DNA of 45,382 nt from the NCBI GenBank assembly GCA_026394715.1, contig JAPKXR010000178.1, positions 1 through 45,382 on the forward strand, in the 5' to 3' direction. Positions 33,585 through 42,240 of this stretch are shown here, one piece after another. A program made the translations under genes and the position numbers. The notes under the pieces are model-generated. The model searched no databases. It saw only the letters and a program-made list of their open reading frames with translations, and was not told the DNA's origin. Source of the DNA: Methanomicrobiales archaeon. GTDB taxonomy: Archaea; Halobacteriota; Methanomicrobia; Methanomicrobiales; Methanospirillaceae. Within the stretch, counting starts at the first letter, position 1. The number at the start of each line of letters is the position of its first letter.

Positions 33585-34559
33585 TCAGTATTCGTAAGTG
33601 ACGGGGTATGTGACGGGTTCTTCAACCGGTCCCGGTTCCCGCCAGTATTCCAGAAGGGTTGTAAGGACCTCGTCAACCCCCGAGTTCTGGCCTGTTGACA
33701 TCAGGGGGTAACCTTCCAGGCCTTTTATATCTGATTTGTTTGCCACCGCGACAACCGGTACATCGATGGTGCAGGTAATTTCTTCGTAGAGCTTCATCTG
33801 GTCTTCAAGCGGGAACCCGCAATGTTCGCTCGGGTCAATGATAAAGAGGATCACATCGGCAATATTGGTGATAGCAGCCATTGCCTGCCGTTCGATGGGG
33901 TTTCTCTCCCCAGGCAGCCGGTCAAGCACCCCGGGAGTATCGATAAACTGCATCCTTTTCCGCCCGGCCACCCGGTGCCCCACGATAACCCCTTTCGTCG
34001 TAAACGGGTACGATGCGACTTCAGGGTCTGCGGTGGAGACCAGCCTGATAAATGAGGATTTGCCGACATTCGGGTAGCCTGCGATAACCACCGTGAAAAT
34101 GTCCTCAACATGGGGGAGCTTCCGGACCACATTTCTTACTTCATTTAAGAACCGCAGTTCGGAGTCTATCTGGTGGACGACCGAAGCGAGTCGTGCTACT
34201 GCTTTTTTTCGTGCGGCCAGCGGGTCCGCTCCTCTCCGTGTCTCGTATATCAGATCGGGGCCGTGAAGCCTGGCCCACCTGGCGGCCCACCCGATCGCGC
34301 CAAGGGCCTTTTTCAGCCTCGGAATTCCATACAGGATATCAACCGTCTCACGGTAAAACGGGGGAAGCGTCTCGAATTCAGGGAATGTCTGTATCACGTG
34401 CACCAGCCGGTCATGGATAGAGTGACTGACGGCCCGTACGAAATCCTGGTTTGCGCGCTCTTTATTCGCTTTTATTTTCATTTTAGCCGCAGCACGCCGG
34501 AAACACCTGTCAAGGACTTCATCAGCGGTCGGTACGGTAGGGATTCGCTCAAATTCCAC
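33585..34559 (-). CDS. NOG1-type GTPase (ribosome biogenesis)
   Basis: 324 residues. The N-terminal half (about 1-155) is the helical NOG1 domain; the GTPase domain has G1 AGYPNVGKSS, a G2-region Thr in YPFTTKG, G3 DTPG and G4 NKSD. NOG1 proteins act in maturation of the large ribosomal subunit. Archaeal versions are about this length and lack the eukaryotic C-terminal extension. The start is GTG (34559), with a TATA-like element about 21 bases before it on this strand, so the mRNA may be leaderless. The C-terminus is Pro/Val/Tyr-rich. Confidence 0.9.
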   Translation of the reverse strand: MEFERIPTVPTADEVLDRCFRRAAAKMKIKANKERANQDFVRAVSHSIHDRLVHVIQTFPEFETLPPFYRETVDILYGIPRLKKALGAIGWAARWARLHGPDLIYETRRGADPLAARKKAVARLASVVHQIDSELRFLNEVRNVVRKLPHVEDIFTVVIAGYPNVGKSSFIRLVSTADPEVASYPFTTKGVIVGHRVAGRKRMQFIDTPGVLDRLPGERNPIERQAMAAITNIADVILFIIDPSEHCGFPLEDQMKLYEEITCTIDVPVVAVANKSDIKGLEGYPLMSTGQNSGVDEVLTTLLEYWREPGPVEEPVTYPVTYEY

Positions 34560-34605
34560 AGAAGTTCAACCTAACCTATTTATGGTACTCCCATGATTAA
34601 TCATT
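34560..34605. promoter_or_regulatory. 46-base bidirectional promoter with palindromic operator candidate
   Basis: Only one TATA-like element, CCTATTTATGG at 34576-34586, serves both genes. It is about 22 bases from the NOG1 GTG on one side and about 25 from the HTH-CBS ATG on the other, both leaderless distances. ATGATTAATCAT (34593-34604), a perfect 12-base palindrome, directly abuts the HTH-CBS start codon, where a bound protein would block its transcription start. Confidence 0.55.
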
Positions 34606-35484
34606 ATGGATCTTTCCCTTATTCAGAAAGACATCCTGATCACGCTGATATCACTCTACCAACAGCATTCCCACCCGATTAAGGGTGAAGATATCGCCGA
34701 TATAATTAAGCGGAACCCGGGTACTGTCAGGAACCAGATGCAGTCCCTTAAAGCGATAGGGTTGGTCGACGGGGTCCCGGGTCCGAAGGGAGGATATAAC
34801 CCGACGGCGCTCGCCTTCCGGGAACTCAACCTCGACAGTTCTGATGTGGACTATGATGTCCATATCTCCCGGAATGGTGAGAAGGTATCAGGGGCAAAAG
34901 TATCCGAGATAGATTTCACTACCCTGTGTCACCCGGATATCTGTCATGCGTTAATAAAACTGATTGGAAGTGCCAGAATCTTCGAGATCGGCGACCAGAT
35001 CACGATCGGCCCTACCCCGGTTAACAAGCTCCTGGTCCGTGGTGAGGTGTACGGAAAGGACGAGATGGAACAGTCCCTGCTGATTTCCACCCAGGAGATG
35101 ATATCACTCCCGAAAAAATCTATCCGGCATTATATGAGTGCCCCGATCCTCTCGCTCCCACCGGACTCTACGCTTCGTGATGCTCTTCATCTCTTCAATA
35201 CCCGTCATATCCACGGTGCCCCGGTGATGGGGGACGCGGGCCTCCTAGGGATTATCACTCTTTCAGATGTGATAAAAGCAATTGACAATGAAATACCCCT
35301 GACTACGAAGGTTGAATCGGTAATGACCGCGGATGTCGTGAAAGCATCAGCGGATGTCCAGCTCTTTGAGGTAATTGGCAGGTTCAAGGAACGAAAAATC
35401 GGCCGCCTGGTTGTCGTTGAGGGGGACGTACCAATTGGGATACTCACCCAGTCTGATATCATCCGGGTATTTCCGTCCCTTTAG
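34606..35484 (+). CDS. HTH-CBS transcriptional regulator
   Basis: 292 residues. An N-terminal winged helix occupies about 1-65 (IQKDILITLISLYQQHSHPIKGEDIADII then GTVRNQMQSLKAIGLVDGV), followed by a middle domain of about 100 residues, then two CBS motifs from about 172 to the end (IRHYMSAPILSLPPDSTLRDAL and VESVMTADVVKASADVQLFE). CBS pairs bind adenosyl ligands, so this may be a ligand-sensing regulator. It begins directly after the ATGATTAATCAT palindrome, suggesting autoregulation. The gene is monocistronic; T-runs in 35535-35541 may end it. Confidence 0.85.
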   Translation: MDLSLIQKDILITLISLYQQHSHPIKGEDIADIIKRNPGTVRNQMQSLKAIGLVDGVPGPKGGYNPTALAFRELNLDSSDVDYDVHISRNGEKVSGAKVSEIDFTTLCHPDICHALIKLIGSARIFEIGDQITIGPTPVNKLLVRGEVYGKDEMEQSLLISTQEMISLPKKSIRHYMSAPILSLPPDSTLRDALHLFNTRHIHGAPVMGDAGLLGIITLSDVIKAIDNEIPLTTKVESVMTADVVKASADVQLFEVIGRFKERKIGRLVVVEGDVPIGILTQSDIIRVFPSL

Positions 35485-35892
35485 GCCGGATATTTAGGTA
35501 ATGTTAATCCGTTCACGATTCACGGGGGCGGGTTATTTTTTTCACCGGGCAAAAAAACAGGAATACCGCCTGACCGTTTTCAGCATGCCGGCCTGTAATG
35601 AGTGGTGTCGTGTTCAGCCCTGAGTGGCGTTCCCTATATACGGGCCAACCGGTACTGTCCAGGTGACCAGCATTCAGCCGCTCATTCAATTGGCTAATCT
35701 ATTTATGGCTCTGCCCTAAACATTTTTTATTCGTTCCCAAAAAATGCCGGATGACCTGACGCTCAGGCTCATGGAACGAATCTTTGTGAGACGGACAAAA
35801 TTACGGCGTTGCACGCCCGGGAGTCCCTGTGGGATTTCCCCGGGGCAGCTGCCATTCTGGCAGGGAAGAACGAAGAGGAGGAGAAGGATACC
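35485..35892. other. Long leader/promoter region of the histone gene
   Basis: About 400 bases with no firm gene. A T7 run at 35535-35541 probably terminates the HTH-CBS transcript. TATA-like elements occur at about 35633 (CTATATACGG) and at 35698-35707 (TCTATTTATGG); the second is the likely histone promoter. A 50-codon ORF (35744-35896), rich in Arg, overlaps the histone ATG as ATGA. It could be a coupled leader peptide or chance. The track's extended histone start (TTG at 35809) lies in a third frame and is not supported. Confidence 0.5.
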
Positions 35893-35896
35893 ATGA
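35744..35896 (+). CDS. Possible Arg-rich leader ORF before the histone gene
   Basis: A 50-residue ORF starts at ATG 35744 and its TGA (35894-35896) overlaps the histone ATG in an ATGA. The second half is basic (GRTKRRRRIP). It would be transcribed from the 35698 TATA element with a short leader. The exact four-base coupling mirrors true gene pairs in this genome, but the peptide has no recognised domain, and such overlaps can arise by chance in a leader containing a GGAGGAG ribosome site. Confidence 0.25.
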   Translation: MPDDLTLRLMERIFVRRTKLRRCTPGSPCGISPGQLPFWQGRTKRRRRIP

Positions 35897-36102
35897 CTGA
35901 AATCCCGATTGCCCCGGTAATGCGGATTATACGGAAAACCGGCGCTGACCGTGTCGGTAACGAAGCAGGCGAAGCACTTGCAGACCTGATGGAACAATAT
36001 GGCCAGAAAATTGCGAAGGAAGCGTTGAAACTTGCATCCCATGCCGGCCGGAAGACGATTACCGCGCATGATATCAAAATGGCAGCTGATTTCCTCAGCT
36101 AG
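35893..36102 (+). CDS. Archaeal histone (HMf type)
   Basis: 69 residues, the standard size of a single histone fold. The HMf-type blocks are present: IPIAPVMRIIRKTGADRV, the middle helix EALADLMEQYGQKIAKEALKLASHAG, and RKTITAHDIKMAADFL. It packages DNA as dimers and tetramers. I take the ATG at 35893 because GGAGGAGAAGG lies just before it; the track's TTG start adds 28 residues in a leader. It is followed by a short AT-rich gap and the PRC-barrel gene with its own TATA, so probably expressed separately. Confidence 0.94.
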   Translation: MTEIPIAPVMRIIRKTGADRVGNEAGEALADLMEQYGQKIAKEALKLASHAGRKTITAHDIKMAADFLS

Positions 36103-36189
36103 ATAAAATTTATTGTTTTACCGTTTTTCTCATCAATCTCTCGAGTTTTTTAAACATCTTTAAATATTAATATATCATCACTTTTTTCC

Positions 36190-36441
36190 ATGACACGTAT
36201 ACTGGCCCGCCAGCTATCAAAAAAGAAAATTATGACCAATGACGGAAAGGTAATTGGTACTCTTAAGAATATTATGGTCGACGATGAGACAGGCCAGGTA
36301 ATAGATCTTATTATCCACCCGGATTCATCCTTTGATACCTCGGGGTACCGTCTTGAAGGCGATAAGCTTTATATAAATTTTGACGCAGTGAAAGACATCA
36401 AGGACTATATTGTCGTTGACCGCTATCTTTCAAAAAAATGA
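36190..36441 (+). CDS. PRC-barrel domain protein
   Basis: 83 residues forming one PRC-barrel: MTNDGKVIGTLKNIMVDDETGQVIDLII with KLYINFDAVKDIKDYIVVD. Such small archaeal proteins are widespread and have been linked to RNA or cell-division roles (CdpB-type proteins are PRC-barrels that recruit FtsZ partners); this one cannot be assigned further. An extended TATA element (about 36160-36176) lies roughly 20 bases before the ATG, with no ribosome site, so the mRNA is probably leaderless. Its last 19 bases overlap the 3' end of the convergent phosphatase gene. Confidence 0.85.
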   Translation: MTRILARQLSKKKIMTNDGKVIGTLKNIMVDDETGQVIDLIIHPDSSFDTSGYRLEGDKLYINFDAVKDIKDYIVVDRYLSKK

Positions 36442-37121
36442 GATGAATATTCCTGTACCGCCTCAATAAAACCATCACCATAACTGTTTTTAGCGATATA
36501 TCCGGCAACAGCCTTTGTTTCAGGATGCCCGTTTGAAACGGTGGCCCCGATCCCTGCGGCCTCGAGCATCTCGATGTCGTTGATTGCGTCACCAATAGCG
36601 AAAAACTCTCCGGGCGGGATCCCGAGGTCATTTGCAAGGTCCTTAAACGCAATCGCTTTGTTGACCCCGTTGGCCTGGAGGTGAATAGCAAAACCGGTAT
36701 CAATCACCCGCACATCATTGCCCGCAAGCAGTTTTTCTACTTCTTCCGGGGGGACTACCCGCAAGAAGGCGACATCAGTATACCGGTACTGGGGACTGAG
36801 TAACTGGAGATGTGTCCCGGCATCCCGGAAATGTTCCTGCACTACTGAAAATGCTTCGAGGCAGGCAGGCTGATCACCAAGGATATGGAGCTCTCCAGAG
36901 AATCCAACCCGGTATACCCCGCCATTCTCTCCGATAAAGGTCCCCGATGTACCTATCATACGGCACAGCGCATCCATGAAACACGCGGTATTGCCGCTGG
37001 CAGGCACGACCTCTACGCCTCGTAAAACCAGCTCCCGGATCACCTCGATAGCCCCGGTGTGTAAGGAACGGCCCTGATCTGTGATGGTGCCGTCCACATC
37101 GGTCAGGAGCGCCCTCAGCAC
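36423..37121 (-). CDS. Phosphoglycolate phosphatase, archaeal HAD type
   Basis: 232 residues of the HAD Cof-type family. The nucleophile and acid Asp are in [10 protein letters not shown]; the second motif lies in [25 protein letters not shown] carries the lysine, and the metal-binding Asp pair is in [12 protein letters not shown]. It removes phosphate from 2-phosphoglycolate or related compounds, such as those arising from DNA repair. The start is GTG at 37121, overlapping the radA 3' end by seven bases, so it is probably translated from the radA mRNA. The 3' end overlaps the PRC-barrel gene by 19 bases. Confidence 0.87.
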   Translation of the reverse strand: MLRALLTDVDGTITDQGRSLHTGAIEVIRELVLRGVEVVPASGNTACFMDALCRMIGTSGTFIGENGGVYRVGFSGELHILGDQPACLEAFSVVQEHFRDAGTHLQLLSPQYRYTDVAFLRVVPPEEVEKLLAGNDVRVIDTGFAIHLQANGVNKAIAFKDLANDLGIPPGEFFAIGDAINDIEMLEAAGIGATVSNGHPETKAVAGYIAKNSYGDGFIEAVQEYSSHFFER

Positions 37122-38092
37122 GGCTTGAGACCCGCCTCTTCAACCATGAATGGTGCTTCACCCTCGGGCAGGTTCGGACTGTCCACCAGGCGGGCAATTC
37201 TTTTACCTCCTTTGCTCTTCCGGAGATATAACCTGAACGTCGCCGTATGCCCAACGATGTTACCACCGATTGGCTTTGTCGGGTCGCCGAAGAATACTGC
37301 CGGGTTCGACATTACCTGGTTGGTCACGAGCGCTACGGCGTTGTTCTCGTCTACGAGCTTGAACAGTTCGTGCATATGGCGGTTCAGTTTCTGCTGTCGT
37401 GTTGCGAGAGTCCCCCTGCCTGCATATTCTGCACGGAAATGGGCGGTCAGGGAATCGATGATAAACAACCGTACCGGCATATCGGACGTCTTCATCTCGG
37501 CTGCACGTTCCCGTGCCGTATCAATGAGAAGCATCTGGTGATCAGACGTGTGGGCACGCGCGACATGGATATTTTTTAAGAACTCCTGTGGGTCTGTATT
37601 CTCTATTTCAAGACCGTTCACCATCTGCTCAATACGTTCCGGCCTGAACGTGTTTTCGGTATCGATATAGATCGCGCTTCCGTGCAGCCCCCCATCAGAT
37701 TCAGGGAGCTGAACATTTACCGCGAGCTGGTGAACGATCTGGCTTTTACCTGACCCGAATTCACCATACATCTCGGTGATTGCCTGTGTTTCAAGTCCCC
37801 CGCCAAGGAGGGTGTCGAGATCAGGGACCCGGGTCTGCAGTTTCCTGATCTCCTTCCGCTGCTCAAAAACATCCTTTCCTGTTTTGAAGCCCCCAATATT
37901 GACCATTTCGCGGGCGGCCTTGATCATCTTCTTCGCAACGGACTCTCCAATCTCGGCGGTCTCCGCAAGATCGAGCGGTGATGCTGTTGCGATGCTTTCA
38001 ACGGTGACAAATCCGGCTTCCCGGAGTTTTTCGGCGGTGGTTGGACCAACGCCGGGTAAGTCATCAAGTTCCAGTTGACCTGTGGTGGTCAT
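37115..38092 (-). CDS. radA: DNA repair and recombination protein RadA
   Basis: 325 residues, normal for archaeal RadA. The N-terminal helix-hairpin-helix domain ([20 protein letters not shown]) binds DNA; Walker A is GEFGSGKSQ (about 110-118), Walker B is LFIIDSLT, and [19 protein letters not shown] is the typical entry. Loop and polymerisation regions ([50 protein letters not shown]) are intact. It forms filaments for strand exchange. AGAGGTAG lies before the ATG, and GCATATATGC (38134-38143), a palindromic TATA, is about 45 bases upstream. Phosphoglycolate phosphatase follows with an overlap. Confidence 0.97.
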   Translation of the reverse strand: MTTTGQLELDDLPGVGPTTAEKLREAGFVTVESIATASPLDLAETAEIGESVAKKMIKAAREMVNIGGFKTGKDVFEQRKEIRKLQTRVPDLDTLLGGGLETQAITEMYGEFGSGKSQIVHQLAVNVQLPESDGGLHGSAIYIDTENTFRPERIEQMVNGLEIENTDPQEFLKNIHVARAHTSDHQMLLIDTARERAAEMKTSDMPVRLFIIDSLTAHFRAEYAGRGTLATRQQKLNRHMHELFKLVDENNAVALVTNQVMSNPAVFFGDPTKPIGGNIVGHTATFRLYLRKSKGGKRIARLVDSPNLPEGEAPFMVEEAGLKPC

Positions 38093-38222
38093 TTCTTATC
38101 TACCTCTTACTAAAATAACATCTTATACCCTTCGCATATATGCCTCTGGCATGTGCGCAGGGTGAAAGTGATAAAAACAGTTGCGTGGAAATTATGCGTT
38201 CCGTGATGTGGAGGCAGGAATA

Positions 38223-39554
38223 TCACGATGCATGGCCTGGATGGGCCTGAATACCTGAGGGTGGCGAGTCAATCAGCTCCTTTAGGCACCGGCACCGCAT
38301 GAGGACCGGTTCAGGTGAGAGTTCAACGGCTTCAATGGTTTCCGGTGTAATCGTGTGACCGGTAAGCGTACCGGTAACACGGACTTCGCGCCCGTGGGGG
38401 TGTTCTCCTTCAATAAGGTACGAGGTAGTCCCGTCATCGATCAATGTCCCTCTCCTGTCCGCAAGGATTGTACCCTGGACCTCTATTGGCTGCCTGAATA
38501 CCGGGGTTTCAATTGATATGGAGCTACTCCGGCTGACACTGAGTTCGCGTTCACCGGTCCTTCCTTCTCGCGCAGTGGCATTATAAATCGTGATGGAGTC
38601 CCCCGAAAAATAATGCTGACTTGCGGTATCCCCCCAGAACACTACCCTGATCTCACCCGTATCATCCCTGACAAGGATATTACGGACATGGGACCGGGTG
38701 CCATCCTTCGCAATGAAAGACCTTGCAGGCAGGACCCGGGAAATCGCCCCCTTAATAGAATATACGCCCTCGTCGACAATTCCCGCAACGGGATTCATCA
38801 GCACCTCAATTTCCATTTCTATTGGCTCTATCGTGCTTTTTTCATCTACACTGTATTCCCTCACGGGAGGACGGGAGCGATCGACCGCACCGGTAATACG
38901 TAGTGTCGTCCCGGGTACAATATCATCGAGGATTTCCGGCGTCCAGCTGATGAGCCGCGCGGTCCCGCACCCGTCACCAATGACGCCACCCCGCATCTCA
39001 CCCCCTGTACCGTCACGGCGGGTGAAAAACCTGGGCTCCTCCAGCGAAAGCAACCGTGCCTCAACCGTCACGCGTTCTGCCGGGGCCTTGTTGAGAGGTT
39101 GTATGTTACTCCTGCATACGATCTCGCAGGAGGCCTTTCTGATCGCCAGCGCCATGATGTCCCCCGGTCGTTTCCCTGGTTTCCCGATGACCTCCAGGAC
39201 ATCGCCTTTCTCGATCTCCTGGGCAGCCATGGCTTTCTCGTCCCAGAGGACTAACCTGGTCTCGCCGGTATCATCTCCGACGAGGATCGAGGCAACGAGG
39301 CCTTTCTCCCCGTCGGTCCGGTCAAACTCCTTCGGTTCACTCTTCTCGATAACTTTTGCGAAAAATGAAAAAAGACTAGATTTTGCCACCAGGCCGTGTA
39401 TCTTCACGTGCTGGCGGCCAAGATCGGCAACGACCAGCATTGCACCGGTCAGTTCATCGACCAGATCTCCGCAATTCAGAATCTTCTCTTCTACACGCCG
39501 CTCGAACTCCTCCCTGCTGAGCAGGTCATCGACAAGCGCGTAGTGGAACTGCAC
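38223..39554 (-). CDS. Replication protein A-like multi-OB-fold ssDNA-binding protein
   Basis: 443 residues. Four OB-fold units are suggested by repeating patterns: about 65-150 (GLVASILVGDDTGETRLVLWDE), about 160-245 (MRGGVIGDGCGTARLISWTPE), about 255-350 (HVRNILVRDDTGEIRVVFWGD) and a shorter one at about 355-415. The N-terminal 55 residues resemble the LVDELTGAM segment found before archaeal RPA OB folds. There is no zinc finger, although a late CRCLKEL is present. It coats single-stranded DNA. The start is GTG 39554, 16 bases after the lysA stop, so it is in the dapL-lysA operon. Confidence 0.87.
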   Translation of the reverse strand: MQFHYALVDDLLSREEFERRVEEKILNCGDLVDELTGAMLVVADLGRQHVKIHGLVAKSSLFSFFAKVIEKSEPKEFDRTDGEKGLVASILVGDDTGETRLVLWDEKAMAAQEIEKGDVLEVIGKPGKRPGDIMALAIRKASCEIVCRSNIQPLNKAPAERVTVEARLLSLEEPRFFTRRDGTGGEMRGGVIGDGCGTARLISWTPEILDDIVPGTTLRITGAVDRSRPPVREYSVDEKSTIEPIEMEIEVLMNPVAGIVDEGVYSIKGAISRVLPARSFIAKDGTRSHVRNILVRDDTGEIRVVFWGDTASQHYFSGDSITIYNATAREGRTGERELSVSRSSSISIETPVFRQPIEVQGTILADRRGTLIDDGTTSYLIEGEHPHGREVRVTGTLTGHTITPETIEAVELSPEPVLMRCRCLKELIDSPPSGIQAHPGHAS

Positions 39555-39570
39555 CGGGGTAACCCCTCAC

Positions 39571-40863
39571 TTATTGCTGCCACGGCGGTGTGACCATCGT
39601 TCTGGTGATGTCGTTCGTGGTCTCCCTGTTCCGCATGAGCGCCTTTTCTTTTCCTTTTACGAGGACTTCGGCACATCGCGGCCGGCAGTTGTACTGGGAC
39701 GCCATGGCAAACCCGTAGGCCCCTGCATCAAGGACCGCGATGATGTCCCCTGCTTCTATTGCCGGGAGTAACCGGTCAGCAGCTAAAATATCACCCGTCT
39801 CACAGATCGGACCCGCAATTGAATAGGTTGCTGTTGCCGCAGACGCGGCCTTATTGGCGACGATGACCTCGTGGTAGGAGTTATACATGGTCGGCCTGAT
39901 CAGGAGGTTGAACCCTGCGTCCACGTTAACAAAATTTTTATGGGCAAATTTGACCGAGTTCACGCGGGTGAGGAGTACTGAAGAATCTGCGACGAGATAC
40001 CTCCCGGGCTCCACCCAGAGTGCCGGGTTGATACCTGCAGCGTTGATCCCCTCGATAAATACCGGCACCACTGCCCGGGCGTAATCCTCGGGGGTTGGTG
40101 CAGGATCGGTATCATGGTGGTAGGGAATGCCGAGGCCGCCGCCAAGGTCAATAAATTCAAGGGTGACACCTATCGCGGTCAGGTCTTTTGCGACTTTTAC
40201 CATCACTTCGGTAGCTTTCACAAAAGGTTCGATCTCGAGGATCTGGGAACCGATGTGACAGTGGACCCCGACCGGGACAACATTACTGCACGCAAGTGCT
40301 TCCTTGTATGCGGCCAGGATCTGCTCATGGGCAATGCCGAACTTGCTTGATGCTACCCCTGTCGCTATTTTCGGGTGGGTTGGAATGCGGAGTGCGGGGT
40401 TGACCCGGAACGATATACGGGCTTTTTTACCGCCTGCTTTTGCAACAGCATTGAGCTGGTGAAGTTCGTCCAGCGAGTCAACCGACACGGTGATACCATT
40501 CGCGACGGCGAGGGCGAGGTCGCCCGGGCTCTTTGAACTCCCATTAAAGAGGAGATCTGCCGGTTTCATTCCTGCAGATAGCGCGAGCTCGAGTTCCCCG
40601 GGTGAGAAGACATCGGCGCCGGCACCGAGTTTTCCCAGCGCCCGGAGAAGTGCGATGTTGCCATTGGCCTTTGCAGCATAGAGCACTTTCGATTTCGGGT
40701 ACAGCGTAGCCAGGGCTTTCTGGTACCGCGCGTAATTATCGCAGATCCGCTGTTCATCAGTAACATAGAGCGGGGTCCCATACTCATTGGCAAGGGCCAC
40801 CAGGTCATGCGGACCGATGGCAAGGTGCCCGCCCTGAACTGACAGGTGTGGGGGAAGTTTCAC
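39571..40863 (-). CDS. lysA: Diaminopimelate decarboxylase
   Basis: 430 residues. The PLP lysine is in LYAAKAN, the barrel contains VHCHIGSQI and LGGGLGIPY, WVEPGRYLV is the Arg-bearing substrate loop, and PICETGDIL holds the catalytic Cys from the neighbouring subunit. It decarboxylates meso-DAP to lysine. The start is GTG (40863), overlapping the dapL stop (GTGA). The coupling with dapL makes the last steps of the DAP pathway a single unit. Confidence 0.95.
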   Translation of the reverse strand: MKLPPHLSVQGGHLAIGPHDLVALANEYGTPLYVTDEQRICDNYARYQKALATLYPKSKVLYAAKANGNIALLRALGKLGAGADVFSPGELELALSAGMKPADLLFNGSSKSPGDLALAVANGITVSVDSLDELHQLNAVAKAGGKKARISFRVNPALRIPTHPKIATGVASSKFGIAHEQILAAYKEALACSNVVPVGVHCHIGSQILEIEPFVKATEVMVKVAKDLTAIGVTLEFIDLGGGLGIPYHHDTDPAPTPEDYARAVVPVFIEGINAAGINPALWVEPGRYLVADSSVLLTRVNSVKFAHKNFVNVDAGFNLLIRPTMYNSYHEVIVANKAASAATATYSIAGPICETGDILAADRLLPAIEAGDIIAVLDAGAYGFAMASQYNCRPRCAEVLVKGKEKALMRNRETTNDITRTMVTPPWQQ

Positions 40864-42038
40864 GCCGGAAGCCCCCTCATCCTTCCCAGTGCTTCGATGA
40901 TGCGTTCCTTCGGCCGGGTCAGCGCAAACCGTACATAACCCTCACCCCAGCGTCCGAAGCCGAGACCGGGTGTAACGACAATTCCCGCCTTATCCAGCAT
41001 CATCGCGGAGAATTTCATGCAGTCTTCGACCTGCATCCAGACATAAAATGTCGCCTTGGGGGCGGGGACATTGTAGCCCAGCTCGTTAAGTCCTTTTACA
41101 AGAATGTCACGCCGCTCCTGGTAGACTGCACAGGCTTCCCTGACACAGTCCTGTGGCCCTGAAAGGGCCGTGATTGCGGCATGCTGCACGGCGTTGAACA
41201 CACCTGAGTCCACGTTGGTCTTGACACGGCCAAGCCCGGACAGGATATCAGCGTTGCCTACCGCCATACCGATTCGCCAGCCGGTCATATTGTAGGTCTT
41301 CGAGAGGGAGTGCATCTCGACCCCGACTTCCATCGCTCCTTTCACCTCAAGGAAAGATGGTGCACGGTACCCGTCATAGGCAATTTCCGAGTAGGGGTTA
41401 TCAGAAACGACGGTGATATTGTTCTCGCCGGCAAAATCCACAACCTCTCGGTAGAAATCAGTTGTCGCGACAGCGGCCGTAGGGTTATTCGGGTAGTTGA
41501 TGAACATGAGTTTTGCTGTTTTAAGGACCTCCTTTGGAATGTCCGAAAGGACAGGAATAAAATTATTCTCCCGTGTAAGCGGCATCTCATGTACCCTTCC
41601 TTCAGAGAACAGCGTTCCCGTGTAGTACCCCGGGTAACCGGGACTTGGAGCGAGCACGTAATCACCGGGATCTACAAAGGCCTCACCAATATGGGTAATC
41701 CCGTCCTTTGATCCCATCAGGGCGAGTACTTCTTTGCCCGGGTCCAGAGATACCCCGAACCTTGTTTTATACCAGTCTGCAACAGCACTCCGGTACTGCG
41801 GCATTCCGGCATAACTCGGGTAATGGTGGTTTTCCACGTGTTGTGCCGCCTCGCAGAGAGATTCCACGATATGGCGTGGTGTCGGGAGGTCCGGGTCACC
41901 CACCCCGAGGTCGATGACATCAACGCCGTCCCTTATTTTCCCGGCCTTCATCTCATCGATTCGGGCAAAAAGATAAGGGGGAAGCTGGCCCATACGTTTT
42001 GCGTACATCGGGACATATTTTGATTTAATGCGATACAT
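40860..42038 (-). CDS. dapL: LL-diaminopimelate aminotransferase
   Basis: About 392 residues from an ATG at 42038. The fold-type I aminotransferase core shows DVIDLGVGDPDLPTP, SPGYPGYY, FINYPNNPTAAVA, VVSDNPYSEIAYDGY and the PLP lysine in HSLSKTYNMTGWRIG. DapL converts tetrahydrodipicolinate directly to LL-DAP, the methanogen route. The track extends 49 codons upstream, but that extension lies in sequence with no homologous look. The ATG at 42038 (and one ten codons in at 42008) is within a 55-base segment duplicated at 45014-45068, which preserves GAAAGGG-ATG. The original promoter may therefore lie beyond the right copy. The start is thus moderately sure. Confidence 0.9.
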   Translation of the reverse strand: MYRIKSKYVPMYAKRMGQLPPYLFARIDEMKAGKIRDGVDVIDLGVGDPDLPTPRHIVESLCEAAQHVENHHYPSYAGMPQYRSAVADWYKTRFGVSLDPGKEVLALMGSKDGITHIGEAFVDPGDYVLAPSPGYPGYYTGTLFSEGRVHEMPLTRENNFIPVLSDIPKEVLKTAKLMFINYPNNPTAAVATTDFYREVVDFAGENNITVVSDNPYSEIAYDGYRAPSFLEVKGAMEVGVEMHSLSKTYNMTGWRIGMAVGNADILSGLGRVKTNVDSGVFNAVQHAAITALSGPQDCVREACAVYQERRDILVKGLNELGYNVPAPKATFYVWMQVEDCMKFSAMMLDKAGIVVTPGLGFGRWGEGYVRFALTRPKERIIEALGRMRGLPA

Positions 42039-42049
42039 CCCTTTCGGCA
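41995..42049. repeat. Left copy of 55-base direct repeat (dapL 5' end)
   Basis: Matches 45014-45068 in the same orientation with 53 of 55 identities. The only mismatches are two adjacent bases (CG against TT at 42009-42010). It includes the dapL start codon and about 14 codons plus 11 bases of leader. Similarity ends abruptly on both sides. Confidence 0.85.
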
Positions 42050-42240
42050 GTGTAATCACGAACGGAGTAACTTTGTGGTGTATACAGTGCCCGTCTTTTG
42101 GCAGACATCTTATCTGAACCCCGCTGGTCGACTGTTCGCTTCCCTGTTCCCTTAAAGAGAGTAACCTTCCTTCACGATCCATCAATTCAGCAGATAAATG
42201 AGATTAAACGATGTAAAAACAGTTTCATGACCTTATTCAT

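Noticed and set aside
35809-35892. 28-codon N-terminal extension of the histone
   Set aside because: Starts at TTG without a ribosome site, while the ATG at 35893 has a strong site and gives the standard 69-residue histone.
42039-42185. 49-residue N-terminal extension of DapL
   Set aside because: Not like DapL, and the duplicated segment ends just above the ATG at 42038, which marks the true leader.
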